Assembly (NCBI GenBank): GCA_026387935.1
Contig: JAPLKU010000003.1
Location: forward strand, 1 to 64,000
Length of the DNA stretch: 64,000 nt
DNA from: Gemmatimonadota bacterium
GTDB taxonomy: Bacteria; Gemmatimonadota; Gemmatimonadetes; Gemmatimonadales; Gemmatimonadaceae
Direction of reading: 5' to 3'
Shown here one piece after another: positions 52,735 to 61,903 of the stretch (position 1 is its first letter; the number at the start of each line of letters is the position of its first letter). Below the pieces are notes generated by a model. The model saw only the letters and a program-made list of their open reading frames with translations, ran no database searches and was not told the DNA's origin. Both the position numbers and the translations under genes were made by a program.

Positions 52735-53847
52735 ATGACATCGCTCGAAACCTTCAAGCACCATTGGCAGGACGAGGCTGACGCCGCGTATCTCTATCGT
52801 ATTCTGGCCTCGCTCGAACCGGACCCATCGCGGCGCAGCGTGTACGAACGACTCGCCGAGGTCGAGGACAAGCACACGGTCATCTGGGCGCAGCTGATCC
52901 GCGACAATGGCGGCGCGGTCGGTGAACACCGCATCACCGGGCGCACACGGCTGCTGACGTTTCTCGGCCGCCGCTTCGGCCCGACCTTCCTGTTGCCGAT
53001 GCTGCTGGCTGAAGAAGGCCGGGAAGTGAAGGGCTACCTCGATATGCACCGCGAGACGCCGAAGGGCGCCGCCGGTTCCGCCGAGTCGCTACAGCTCGCG
53101 AAGGAATCAAAAGAGCACGCGCATGAGATTGCCGGACTCGCCGGGCGCGAAGGCGAGCCATGGCACCAGGCCGAGTCAGGCGGATTCTTGCGCAACGTGG
53201 TGTACGGTTTCAACGACGGACTCACGGCCAACTTCGGACTCGTTGCCGGTATACTCGGCGCAACCGCGAGTTCACAACATCACATGATCATCGTGGCGGG
53301 CGTGTCGGGCCTCATCGCCGACGCACTCTCGATGGGCTCGTCGGGGTACCTCGCCGCGAAGAGCGAGCAAGAGGTGTACGCGCACGAAATCGCGATGGAG
53401 CGTGACGAAATCGCGCTCATGCCCGAGATCGAGCGCGACGAGCTCGCGCTCATTTACGAAGCGAAAGGCATGCCAGCCGATCTTGCGCGCGCGCGCGCGG
53501 CCGAGCTGATGAAGGATCCCGAGCGGATGCTGGCGGAGAAGGTACAGCAGGAGTTGAAGATCGGCGGACACGAGCAGTCGCCGATGCGCGAGGCGTGGGT
53601 GACGGGCACGGCGACGGCGATCGGTGCACTGATTCCGGTGGCGCCCTTCTTCTTTGCCTCGGGCACGACGGCTATCGTGCTTTCCTTTACGCTCTCGATG
53701 GCGAGCCACTTCCTCGTTGGCGCGGGCCGAAGCGTGTTCACAGGCCGCAGCGTCTTTCGCTCGGGCCTCGACATGTTCGTCGTCGGACTCGGCGTGGCAT
53801 TCGTCGGGTACTACGTCGGCGAGTGGATCGGTAAGCTGGCCGCGTAA
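52735..53847 (+). CDS. Rubrerythrin-like domain fused to VIT1/CCC1 transporter (MbfA-like)
   Basis: DEADAAYLYRILASLE...VEDKH; VVYGFNDGLTANFGLVAGILGA...SMGSSGYLAAKSE. Confidence 0.88.
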   Translation: MTSLETFKHHWQDEADAAYLYRILASLEPDPSRRSVYERLAEVEDKHTVIWAQLIRDNGGAVGEHRITGRTRLLTFLGRRFGPTFLLPMLLAEEGREVKGYLDMHRETPKGAAGSAESLQLAKESKEHAHEIAGLAGREGEPWHQAESGGFLRNVVYGFNDGLTANFGLVAGILGATASSQHHMIIVAGVSGLIADALSMGSSGYLAAKSEQEVYAHEIAMERDEIALMPEIERDELALIYEAKGMPADLARARAAELMKDPERMLAEKVQQELKIGGHEQSPMREAWVTGTATAIGALIPVAPFFFASGTTAIVLSFTLSMASHFLVGAGRSVFTGRSVFRSGLDMFVVGLGVAFVGYYVGEWIGKLAA

Positions 53848-53876
53848 CCGCGGCCCGGAGTGAGTGTCGCCGGGCT

Positions 53877-54851
53877 TTACGGAACGATCGGATCGCCGAG
53901 CTTGGCTTCCTTGCGGACGTATTCGGCAGCGTCCTTGTGCGTGGCGAACCAGACGCCGGGCTTGGCCTTGATGTGCTTGATGAGCATTTCGAGGGCGAGC
54001 ACGCGCGAGCGATGGCCGCTGACGTGCGGATGCATCGTGTACACCACCATCGTGCCTTCGGCGTAGGCGCGGTCGAACTCGTCGATCCAGACCTGGGCGA
54101 CATCGCGCGGGTTCATGTAGCTCTGGCCACGCGGATCGAAGAGCGGCGCGTCGTCGAGGATCCATTCGACCGGAAGTTCCACCAAGCCGGTCGGCTTCCC
54201 CTTCTGCATGAGCTCGTACGGGCGGTCATCGGCCATGAGCGAACTCTCATAGCGGAACCCGAGGTCGCGGAGGATGGAGAGCGTGTTGGGACTGAAGTTC
54301 CAGCTCGGCGCGCGGTAGCCAACCGGCGTCACACCGGTCATCTGCTTCAACTCGGCGATAGCCTTGATGAGCAGGCGGCGCTCGATGGAATCGGGGAGCG
54401 TGCTGTTCATCTCATGGATCCAGCCGTGCACGCCAATCTCATGGCGGCCGCTTTTGTTGATCATCGGCCACATCTCGGGCGTGAGCGCGAGACTCACTGA
54501 CGGTATGAAGAACGTGGCCGGAATCTTGTTCTGGTCGAGGACGTCGAGAATGCGTTGCAGTCCAACGCGACCGCCGTACTGGTTCTGGGAGAGTGCGCCG
54601 ACACTCGGCTCACCGAACCGGAGCGAAACAGTCTCATTGTCCACGTCAAAGGAAAAAAGGACGGCGACTTTGTTACCGTTTGGCCACTTCGCGGGCTGAA
54701 GGTTTCGCCCAGCGCGAACCGCGTTCACGACGGTCTTGGCGCTATCGAAGGTCCAAGTCCAACCGGGCTTCGCGGTGGTGACGGGTACCGGCTGCGCCTG
54801 CGCGAAGAGTGCGGCGGGTGCAACGGCGAGAGCTACGAATGTGCGACGCAT
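53877..54851 (-). CDS. Polysaccharide deacetylase (NodB/PuuE-like)
   Basis: VLFSFDVDNET, KIPATFFIPS, HEIGVHGWIHE, GYRAPSWNFS. Confidence 0.88.
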   Translation of the reverse strand: MRRTFVALAVAPAALFAQAQPVPVTTAKPGWTWTFDSAKTVVNAVRAGRNLQPAKWPNGNKVAVLFSFDVDNETVSLRFGEPSVGALSQNQYGGRVGLQRILDVLDQNKIPATFFIPSVSLALTPEMWPMINKSGRHEIGVHGWIHEMNSTLPDSIERRLLIKAIAELKQMTGVTPVGYRAPSWNFSPNTLSILRDLGFRYESSLMADDRPYELMQKGKPTGLVELPVEWILDDAPLFDPRGQSYMNPRDVAQVWIDEFDRAYAEGTMVVYTMHPHVSGHRSRVLALEMLIKHIKAKPGVWFATHKDAAEYVRKEAKLGDPIVP

Positions 54852-54981
54852 CGGGGGAACGCTCCTGTGCAGACAGTAGATACGCTACGACACCAGCGCG
54901 CACTGCGCGAGTGGGTGCGCTGAAAGTGGATTTAAAAACGCCCTCACCCGTCAGAAATCGCCTGACTGACGCGATCAACCA

Positions 54982-55098
54982 GGGTCTCGGCGCTCGCGCC
55001 GTGCTGGTAGGTCGGCCACGGCGTTGTCGTTTCCTTGGCTGCCCGCCGACAATGTGTGGTAGTGCCTCCGGCCCTTGTCCGCACCCCGCGTTAGCGCC
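54982..55098. repeat. Dispersed structured repeat, copy A (3' of leuS)
   Basis: GGGTCTCGGCGCT...CCGGCCCTTGTCCGCACCCCGCGTTAGCGCC; ends shared with copy B. Confidence 0.6.
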
Positions 55099-55112
55099 TA
55101 GCCCCCCGGCCT

Positions 55113-57644
55113 CTAGACCTGAACGACGAGGCTCAGCAGTCTCCCGGCGACGAAGACGCGCTTTTTCGGCTCGCTGGTGACGAACTTGGCGATTCCAGCA
55201 TCGGCCATCGCCGCCGCATAGACGGCAGCTTCATCAGCGCCTTCGGAGACGACCACCGTGCCGCGCGTCTTGCCGTTGACCTGCACCGCGATCGTGACGC
55301 TCCCGCTGGCGAGCCGTTTCGGATCGAAGACTGGCCAGCCCGCATCGAATACACTCTCGGTGTGATTGAGCCACTCGCCCTGCCAGAGTTCTTCGGCGAT
55401 GTGAGGGGCGAATGGCGCCACCAGCTGCACAAGCGGTTCGACTTCTGCACGTCGCGGCGTGCGCTCGCCACGGCGCATGACATTCACGTACTCCATCATC
55501 GCGGCAATCGCCGTGTTGTAGGAGAGCATGGGAATATCTTCGCCGACCTTCTTGATGGTCTGGTGCAGCTTGCGCATGACTTCCGGATCGGGATCATCCG
55601 CGACACTCGCGTCGCGCACCGACGCCCAGATACGATCGAGGAACCGCTTTACGCCACTGATGCCACCGTCGCGGAAATCGCCGCCCTCTTCGAAGGCGCC
55701 GAGGAACATCAGGTAGGTGCGAAACGTGTCCGCCCCCCACTCCGTGATATACTCGTCCGGATTCACGATATTGCCCTTGGACTTCGACATCTTCGCGCCG
55801 TCACGAATGATCATCCCATGCGCGCGGAACTTCGTGAACGGTTCGTCGAAATCCAGATGGCCGGCGTCGTGCAGCACCATCGTGAGAAACCGCGAGTAGA
55901 GCAGGTGCAGCACGGCGTGCTCATTGCCGCCGATGTACGAGTTCACGGGCAGCCATTTTTTCGTGATCGACGGATCGAAGGGCATCGTGCCGGCGTTCGC
56001 ACTGCCAACGCTGGGGTAACGGAGGAAATACCAGCCACTGTCGAGGAAGGTGTCGCTGACGTCGGTTTCACGACGTGCCGGCTTGCCACACGTTGGGCAC
56101 GGCACGCGATACCACTCTTCGTGGCGCGCGAGCGGCGAAATTCCTGAATCGTCCGGCTTGAAGTCCGGAATATTCGGGAGAATCACCGGCAGATCCTTCT
56201 CCGGCACCGGCACCGCGCCGCAGGCATCGCAATGAATGATGGGAATCGGCGGGCCCCAGTATCGCTGCCGCGAGATGCACCAATCATGGAGCCGGAAGTT
56301 CACCACGCCCTTGCCGGCGTGCTTTTCTTCGAGCCACGCGGTGACGGCGGGCTTTGCTTCCTCCACGGCATAGCCGTCAAACTGCTCGCTGTTGCAGAGC
56401 ACGGCGCCAGCATCGTCAACAAACGCTTCCTTGAGCGGCGTGCGCGCAGTCTGGCCGGGACCGGCAACGACGCGCTCAATCGGGAGGCCGAACTTGGTCG
56501 CGAACTCGAAGTCGCGCTCATCGTGCCCAGGCACGGCCATGATCGCGCCGGTGCCGTACTCCATGAGCACGTAGTCGGCGGTCCAGATCGGGATCATCTC
56601 GCCCGTCGCGGGATTCACGCCGTAGGCGCCGGTAAAGACTCCCGTCTTTTCCTTGTTTGTCTTGCGTGAAATGAGATCCTGGCGCGACGATCGTGTCCGG
56701 TACTCGTCCACTGCCCGCTTCTGATCCACGCCGGCGATGTCGTCGAGCAGCGGATGCTCGGGCGCCAGCACGAGATAGGTCGCGCCAAAGATCGTGTCGG
56801 GCCTCGTGGTGAAGACCACCACCTCGCGCATGCCGGTCGCGACTTCGGAGGTGACGTGTACCGCCGCGCTGCCGGCATCCTCCATGGGATTCAACACGCG
56901 GAACCGCAGCTCCGCCCCATCAGAGCGGCCAATCCAGGTGCGCTGCGCCGTTTTCGTCGTCGTGGACCAGTCGAGGCCATCAAGATTCTTGAGCAGCCGC
57001 TCCGCGTAGTCCGTGATACGGAAAAACCACTGCTCGAGCGCGCGTTGCTCAACGGTCGCGCCGCATCGCTCGCACTTGCCCCCTTCCACCTGCTCGTTGG
57101 CGAGCACGGTCTTGTCGTTGGGACACCAGTTGACCGCCGCCTTTTTTCGGTACGCCAGGCCGCGCTTGAAGAGCTGCAGAAAGACCCACTGTGTCCACGC
57201 GTAATACGACGGGTGCGTCGTATCTACCGTGCGCGTCCAGTCGATCATGAGCCCGGCCGCGGTCAACTGCCGCGTGAAGTTCGCGACGTTTTTCGGGATC
57301 AGATCCATCGGATGCGCGCCCACCTTCAGGGCATAATTCTCCGAGTGGATTCCGAATGCGTCGAACCCCATGGGCTCAAAGACGGTGTGTCCTTGTAGCC
57401 GCTGGAAGCGGGCGAAGATATCATTGCCAGTGAAGGCAAAGAGGTTCCCGACGTGCAGCCCCTCGGCAGAGGGATAGGGGAACATCATGAGCGCGTAGTA
57501 CGGGCGAACGCCGCCCGCGATGTCCGGGGTGTTCGCCGAGCGCTGTGCCCACCGTTCGCGCCACTTCCGTTCGACGCGCGCGGGATCGTAACCGATGGGC
57601 GGCTCGGGCGCCGGCTCGTGAGGAAGCTGGTTGGGTGGGGTCAT
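55113..57644 (-). CDS. leuS: Leucyl-tRNA synthetase; start could be 57671
   Basis: FPYPSAEGLHVGNLFAF (HIGH-like), KMSKSKGNIVNPD (KMSKS), CP1 editing domain. Confidence 0.97.
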   Translation of the reverse strand: MTPPNQLPHEPAPEPPIGYDPARVERKWRERWAQRSANTPDIAGGVRPYYALMMFPYPSAEGLHVGNLFAFTGNDIFARFQRLQGHTVFEPMGFDAFGIHSENYALKVGAHPMDLIPKNVANFTRQLTAAGLMIDWTRTVDTTHPSYYAWTQWVFLQLFKRGLAYRKKAAVNWCPNDKTVLANEQVEGGKCERCGATVEQRALEQWFFRITDYAERLLKNLDGLDWSTTTKTAQRTWIGRSDGAELRFRVLNPMEDAGSAAVHVTSEVATGMREVVVFTTRPDTIFGATYLVLAPEHPLLDDIAGVDQKRAVDEYRTRSSRQDLISRKTNKEKTGVFTGAYGVNPATGEMIPIWTADYVLMEYGTGAIMAVPGHDERDFEFATKFGLPIERVVAGPGQTARTPLKEAFVDDAGAVLCNSEQFDGYAVEEAKPAVTAWLEEKHAGKGVVNFRLHDWCISRQRYWGPPIPIIHCDACGAVPVPEKDLPVILPNIPDFKPDDSGISPLARHEEWYRVPCPTCGKPARRETDVSDTFLDSGWYFLRYPSVGSANAGTMPFDPSITKKWLPVNSYIGGNEHAVLHLLYSRFLTMVLHDAGHLDFDEPFTKFRAHGMIIRDGAKMSKSKGNIVNPDEYITEWGADTFRTYLMFLGAFEEGGDFRDGGISGVKRFLDRIWASVRDASVADDPDPEVMRKLHQTIKKVGEDIPMLSYNTAIAAMMEYVNVMRRGERTPRRAEVEPLVQLVAPFAPHIAEELWQGEWLNHTESVFDAGWPVFDPKRLASGSVTIAVQVNGKTRGTVVVSEGADEAAVYAAAMADAGIAKFVTSEPKKRVFVAGRLLSLVVQV

Positions 57645-57725
57645 TGTGCGAGAAAGGGGCGCCTGGGGCACGCAGTTGCCCCCTTGGGACGCCCCTTGGA
57701 CTAACGGGATTTTCGGGGACAGCAG

Positions 57726-58090
57726 ATGAGCCAGCCGGTCCGCACCAATCTAGCCGAGACGCCATTCCGTACAAGCGCGATGATCGACTCCCCGGCGGCG
57801 CCACGCTCGCACGGGATTGATCGCGTGACGGCGTGGGTGGCCGCGATCGCGGGTGGATTCATCGTGCTCCTGGTCTGGGTTGCCCGAGACCTGCTTGGCC
57901 AGCTGCTCACAAGCGGTGAATTCTGGATTCTGCGCATGCTCGCCCTCGCGCTTTCGGCGCTCGTGGCCAGCCTGACGGTTCGCCTCATCGTCTCACCGCG
58001 GATCGGCCGCCAGATCGGCAATCTGGCCGATGTGGCCGAGGCGGTGGTCACGGGCGATCTCTCCCGGAAATCCGAAGCCATTCATGAAGG
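57726..58090 (+). pseudogene. 5' fragment of a two-TM HAMP-type membrane protein
   Basis: Two TM segments then RLIVSPRIGRQIGNLADVAEAVVTGDLSRKS; afterwards sequence reads as antisense of the next fragment. Confidence 0.5.
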
Positions 58091-58322
58091 CGGACAGCTT
58101 GAACGACTCGGCGGTGGGCGTGTTCGTCGGAATGATGTCGCGAAGGCCGGTGATGGTGAGCGTGATCGTGGCCATGTATCCGGCCTCGAGCCACGTGTGC
58201 TCCGCTCCGCCGACGAGCTTGTATCCGACGATGCCGAGGGCAAACGTCGCCAGCAGCAAAAGCGCCGCGTTTCGCACGCGGTGCTGAAGCAGCGACAGTT
58301 CTGCTTCTCTCACGGTACGCAT
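58080..58322 (-). pseudogene. 5' fragment of an ion-channel-like (2TM K+ channel family) gene
   Basis: MRTVREAELSLLQHRVRNAALLLLATFALGIVGYKLVGG...YMATITLTITGLRDIIPTNTPTAESF resembles a degenerate selectivity-filter region, then truncated. Confidence 0.5.
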
Positions 58323-58329
58323 GAGTGAC

Positions 58330-59463
58330 TCATCCGCGCCGAGGCCGCTCCGCCTGCTTGAAGAGGTATGCGCAGGTCTCAAGGCGCGGACCCTTCTCAT
58401 CGCACACCGCGTACTTCGCGCCTTCGTAGGCACAGGCGCCGGCGTAGCGGCCATCCTTCGTGACCGCGTAGAACGTCAGGTCGAAGAACGGGCGCCCCTT
58501 GTCGTCGAGTAATCGCTTTTCGCTGTGTTCGATCACTCGCTTCATGACATTCACCAGCGCCTGCTCCGGTGCGACGCCCTGCCGCATGTACTCCACGGCG
58601 AGAAATGCGCCGCACACCATGATGTTCGATTCCCCGCGACCCGTTGAGCCGGCGGCGCCTACGGTGTTGTCCGTGTATTCGCCGGCGCCAATCACGGGCG
58701 AGTCGCCCACACGGCCCGGCACCTTCCAGGAAATTCCGCTCGTGGTCGTGACAGAACTCACGTCACCCGCCGCGTTCACGGCATTCATGTTGATCGTGCC
58801 GTGCGTCCACGGAATACCGCGCTCCTCGTAGTAGTCCTGCTCGTCGAAGCCGCCGCGCGGCCTCATACGATTGGGCGGCTGCTTCACCCACGGAGTGTAG
58901 GCCTTGGGATCAGCCTTCCACTTCTCGAACGCCGCCTTCGACTTCGGCGTGAGCAAGTCACGCTCCGTGAATCCCATGGCCAGCGCGAAGCGCTTCGCAT
59001 CATGGCCGACGAGGAAAATGTGGTCGGTGTAATCCATGATGGCCTTGGCCACCTTTGACGGCGTATCAATGCCTTCGAGTGATCCAACCGCACCGGCACG
59101 CTTGGTCGGGCCGTGCATGCAACTCGCGTCGAGCTGCACGACGCCATCGGCATTCGGCAGGCCGCCATACCCAACCGAGTTGTCCTCGGGATCGAGCTCC
59201 TGCGTGTTCACGCCGGCGATAATCGCATCGAGCGTGTCCTCGCCCTTCATGATCTTGTCGTACGCGATCTTTACGCCCGATGGACGATCGGCGTGCAATC
59301 CGTTCGCGGACCCGACGACGCAGTTCTTGCCGGCAGAGCGTAGCGGCGCCGGCACACGGGCGCGCTCGGCTTCCCACTCGTCGAAACTGATCGTGCGCGG
59401 TGCGAAACCGGCCGCAGCGAGCATCGCACTGCGTTCAAGAAAATCGCGACGGGACGTGGACAT
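58330..59463 (-). CDS. N4-(beta-N-acetylglucosaminyl)-L-asparaginase family, Tat-type signal
   Basis: SRRDFLERS; HGTINMNAVNAAGDVSSVTTTSGISWKVPGRVGDSPVIGAGEYTDN. Confidence 0.9.
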   Translation of the reverse strand: MSTSRRDFLERSAMLAAAGFAPRTISFDEWEAERARVPAPLRSAGKNCVVGSANGLHADRPSGVKIAYDKIMKGEDTLDAIIAGVNTQELDPEDNSVGYGGLPNADGVVQLDASCMHGPTKRAGAVGSLEGIDTPSKVAKAIMDYTDHIFLVGHDAKRFALAMGFTERDLLTPKSKAAFEKWKADPKAYTPWVKQPPNRMRPRGGFDEQDYYEERGIPWTHGTINMNAVNAAGDVSSVTTTSGISWKVPGRVGDSPVIGAGEYTDNTVGAAGSTGRGESNIMVCGAFLAVEYMRQGVAPEQALVNVMKRVIEHSEKRLLDDKGRPFFDLTFYAVTKDGRYAGACAYEGAKYAVCDEKGPRLETCAYLFKQAERPRRG

Positions 59464-59557
59464 CGGCGCTCCTTGGTGCTTGCAGTGAGGACGTTCGCTG
59501 TCGAATCTACCGCGCCAACACCGCCGCGCTAGAAGCAGTTTCCAGCCCAATCGTGAC

Positions 59558-59770
59558 GGGTCTCGGCGCTGTCGCGGGTGCAGAACAGGTCCGGATGCAT
59601 CGGATGTCCCGAGAGCGCGACAGCGACAAATACTTGGGGAACTACCGCGACGACTCAGACGAGCGCCGTGGTGGCCGTCCCCCCAGTGGCTGCGTTTTCC
59701 ATGCTCTCAGTGCGGACAATCCGGTTGTTCGTCCGGCGCTTGTCCGCCCCACGCGATAGCGCCGAGACCC
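59558..59770. repeat. Dispersed structured repeat, copy B, with terminal inverted repeats
   Basis: GGGTCTCGGCGCTGTCGCG...CGCGATAGCGCCGAGACCC; internal right end matches copy A at 27/31 positions. Confidence 0.65.
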
Positions 59771-59777
59771 TTCGGGT

Positions 59778-60506
59778 TCAGACGAAGGATGCCAGATCCG
59801 CGTAGCGTTGAGCCGGATACACGGACAGCCAGAGGTCGAGTGTGCGCTCGACGGACGCCGCGGTCGCCGGATGGTCGAGATCAGCCGGATGGAGCGCAAT
59901 CCTGATCACCGACGCGCCCCGTTGCAGCGTCCAGCGAAGCTGCGCCTGAGCGAGCGACCCGTACGCCCGGAACGCACCTCGTGAACTCCAGCGCACCACG
60001 GGAGATTCGATCGTACGGGCGGCCTTGAACGCATAAATCGTCGCGTCGTCCTCGCTCACGGCGAGTCCGGCGTCGCGCACCGCGCGATGAGTGTCTGGCA
60101 GGGCGAGCCAGGCCGGCGGCACGAAGCCGATTGGCGAGAGCCCGAGTGCACGCAAACGCGCCAGCCCGCGATCGATGCGCGCGCGCGCCGCGTCGTACCC
60201 CAACGCGAGGAACTCCCCTTCCTTGTTCGTGCGCCCCAACGCGCGGAGTTCATCGCGCCAACCGCGCGGCGAACCGACTTCATCGTGGCGTTCGCCATGG
60301 AGAAAAATCTCGGCGCCCTCGTCCGCCCGCGCGCGAATCCACGCCACGCATGCCGCATCGTTTTCAATCGACGCGCCCCCGTGCCAATCGGGCACAACGA
60401 GAAGTCCCGGCTTCACATTGCGCGCGGCACACAGCGCCCAGAGTCGCTCGATGCGCGGCATGAGCGGGGGCGCGACATCATGAATCGTGACAAGAACTGG
60501 CGGCAT
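59778..60506 (-). CDS. DUF2334 polysaccharide-deacetylase-like protein
   Basis: VLVTIHDVAPPLMPRIERLWALC; EIFLHGERHDE; GFVPPAWL. Confidence 0.85.
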   Translation of the reverse strand: MPPVLVTIHDVAPPLMPRIERLWALCAARNVKPGLLVVPDWHGGASIENDAACVAWIRARADEGAEIFLHGERHDEVGSPRGWRDELRALGRTNKEGEFLALGYDAARARIDRGLARLRALGLSPIGFVPPAWLALPDTHRAVRDAGLAVSEDDATIYAFKAARTIESPVVRWSSRGAFRAYGSLAQAQLRWTLQRGASVIRIALHPADLDHPATAASVERTLDLWLSVYPAQRYADLASFV

Positions 60507-60508
60507 GT

Positions 60509-61810
60509 TCAGGTTCCGTGCTGGCGCACAACCGTTTCATACAACGCGAAAATTCGGTCAAACACCGACTCCCAGGCATGATTCGCCTCGGCATGGGCGC
60601 GGCCGCGCGCACCGAGAGCCTCGAGGTCGGTGCCAAACAATCGCACCGCCGCCTCGGTCAGGGCATTCGCATCGCCAGACACAAATCGCTCGCCGGCGCC
60701 GGAAGCCTCCACCTGCTCGCTGATGCCGCCGCGATCCGCGGAGAGCACGGGCGTGCCACTCGCGAGTCCCTCGAGCGGCGCGAGGCCAAAGGTCTCATTC
60801 GAACTTGGTGCCACGAACAGGTCCCACGATGCGAGCAGGTCGGCGAGTCGCTCTCGGTCTCGTTCGTAGGGAATGAACTTGATCCAGGGCGCGCCGGCCG
60901 AGCGTTCCTCGAGCAGCTTTCGCACCGGACCGTCGCCAACGAGCGCGAGCGTCGCGCCTGTCCTTCGATACACCTCCGGCCACGCTGCGATCAGCACATC
61001 AAGTTCTTTTTCGGGCGAGAAGCGTCCGACGAAGCCGGCCACCGGCCCGCTCGGCAACCCGTAACGCGCGCGCACCTCTTCGCGCTTCGCGCGGCGCCGC
61101 GGATGATAGCGAACGAGGTCAACGCCGAGCGGAATCAGCGTAACGCGGTCGATACCGGCGCGATGCAGATCGTCCATGACAAAACGCGAGCAGACAATCG
61201 TGTGTGCGAAATGCTTGTCGATCTGGCGGGCGTACTTCCACGCCAGATCATGGAGTGAGCGCTGCCACCAGGGGGCGCGCTCTGGCCAGGGCGAAAACAC
61301 ACGCGGAAAATTGCTGTGGTAGAACGCGACGACTGGCATGTTGAGCCCGCGCGCAGCAAGCCGCACAATCCACGGCACCAGACCGGGGCTCCCCACCTCA
61401 ATCACATTGGGCTGTTCATGCGTGACGATTCGCCGGTTGGTGCGCGTGGCGAGCATGAAACGGTAGGGCGCCTGCTTGGGGACAATTGGCCCTTTCAGGC
61501 GATAGACCCGCACTCCTTCGCTCTGCGAGATTGCGTCTCGTGACCCAGGAAGTGCGAGCACCTGACGAAAGTTTGGATGCGCCTCGACATAGGCGGCCTT
61601 TTCACGGAGGTACGTGCGCACGCCGCCCGTCGTGTCGCCATAGAACTCGGTGATGTCGAGCACGCCGAGCGTTGCCGCCGGCCGGAGCCGCGGAGGGAAC
61701 GCCGTCGCCGATATATCCAGATGTGACGCCCGCAACTGCGCGTCGGAAAGAAAGAGCGTGTCCGCGAGTGCGGGCGCGAGTGCGGGCGCGAGGTCTGACT
61801 GGGCGTTCAT
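60509..61810 (-). CDS. Glycosyltransferase family 4
   Basis: GLPSGPVAGFVGRFSPEKELDVLIAAW; VAPSSNETFGLAPLEGLASGTPVLSADRGG. Confidence 0.92.
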   Translation of the reverse strand: MNAQSDLAPALAPALADTLFLSDAQLRASHLDISATAFPPRLRPAATLGVLDITEFYGDTTGGVRTYLREKAAYVEAHPNFRQVLALPGSRDAISQSEGVRVYRLKGPIVPKQAPYRFMLATRTNRRIVTHEQPNVIEVGSPGLVPWIVRLAARGLNMPVVAFYHSNFPRVFSPWPERAPWWQRSLHDLAWKYARQIDKHFAHTIVCSRFVMDDLHRAGIDRVTLIPLGVDLVRYHPRRRAKREEVRARYGLPSGPVAGFVGRFSPEKELDVLIAAWPEVYRRTGATLALVGDGPVRKLLEERSAGAPWIKFIPYERDRERLADLLASWDLFVAPSSNETFGLAPLEGLASGTPVLSADRGGISEQVEASGAGERFVSGDANALTEAAVRLFGTDLEALGARGRAHAEANHAWESVFDRIFALYETVVRQHGT

Positions 61811-61903
61811 GGATACGACCGTCTGCTCTTCCGCCACGATGGCTGAACCTAGCCAGCGGAACGCCATGCGCTACCCGCTCCCGGGCGCCGGCCCTAGCTT
61901 CCA

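Noticed and set aside
54982-59770. Copies A/B as integron attC sites
   Set aside because: A has GCGTTAGCGC at its right end, but B has GCGATAGC, lacking the required GTT, and the left ends lack the paired AAC; no integrase or cassette array is present.
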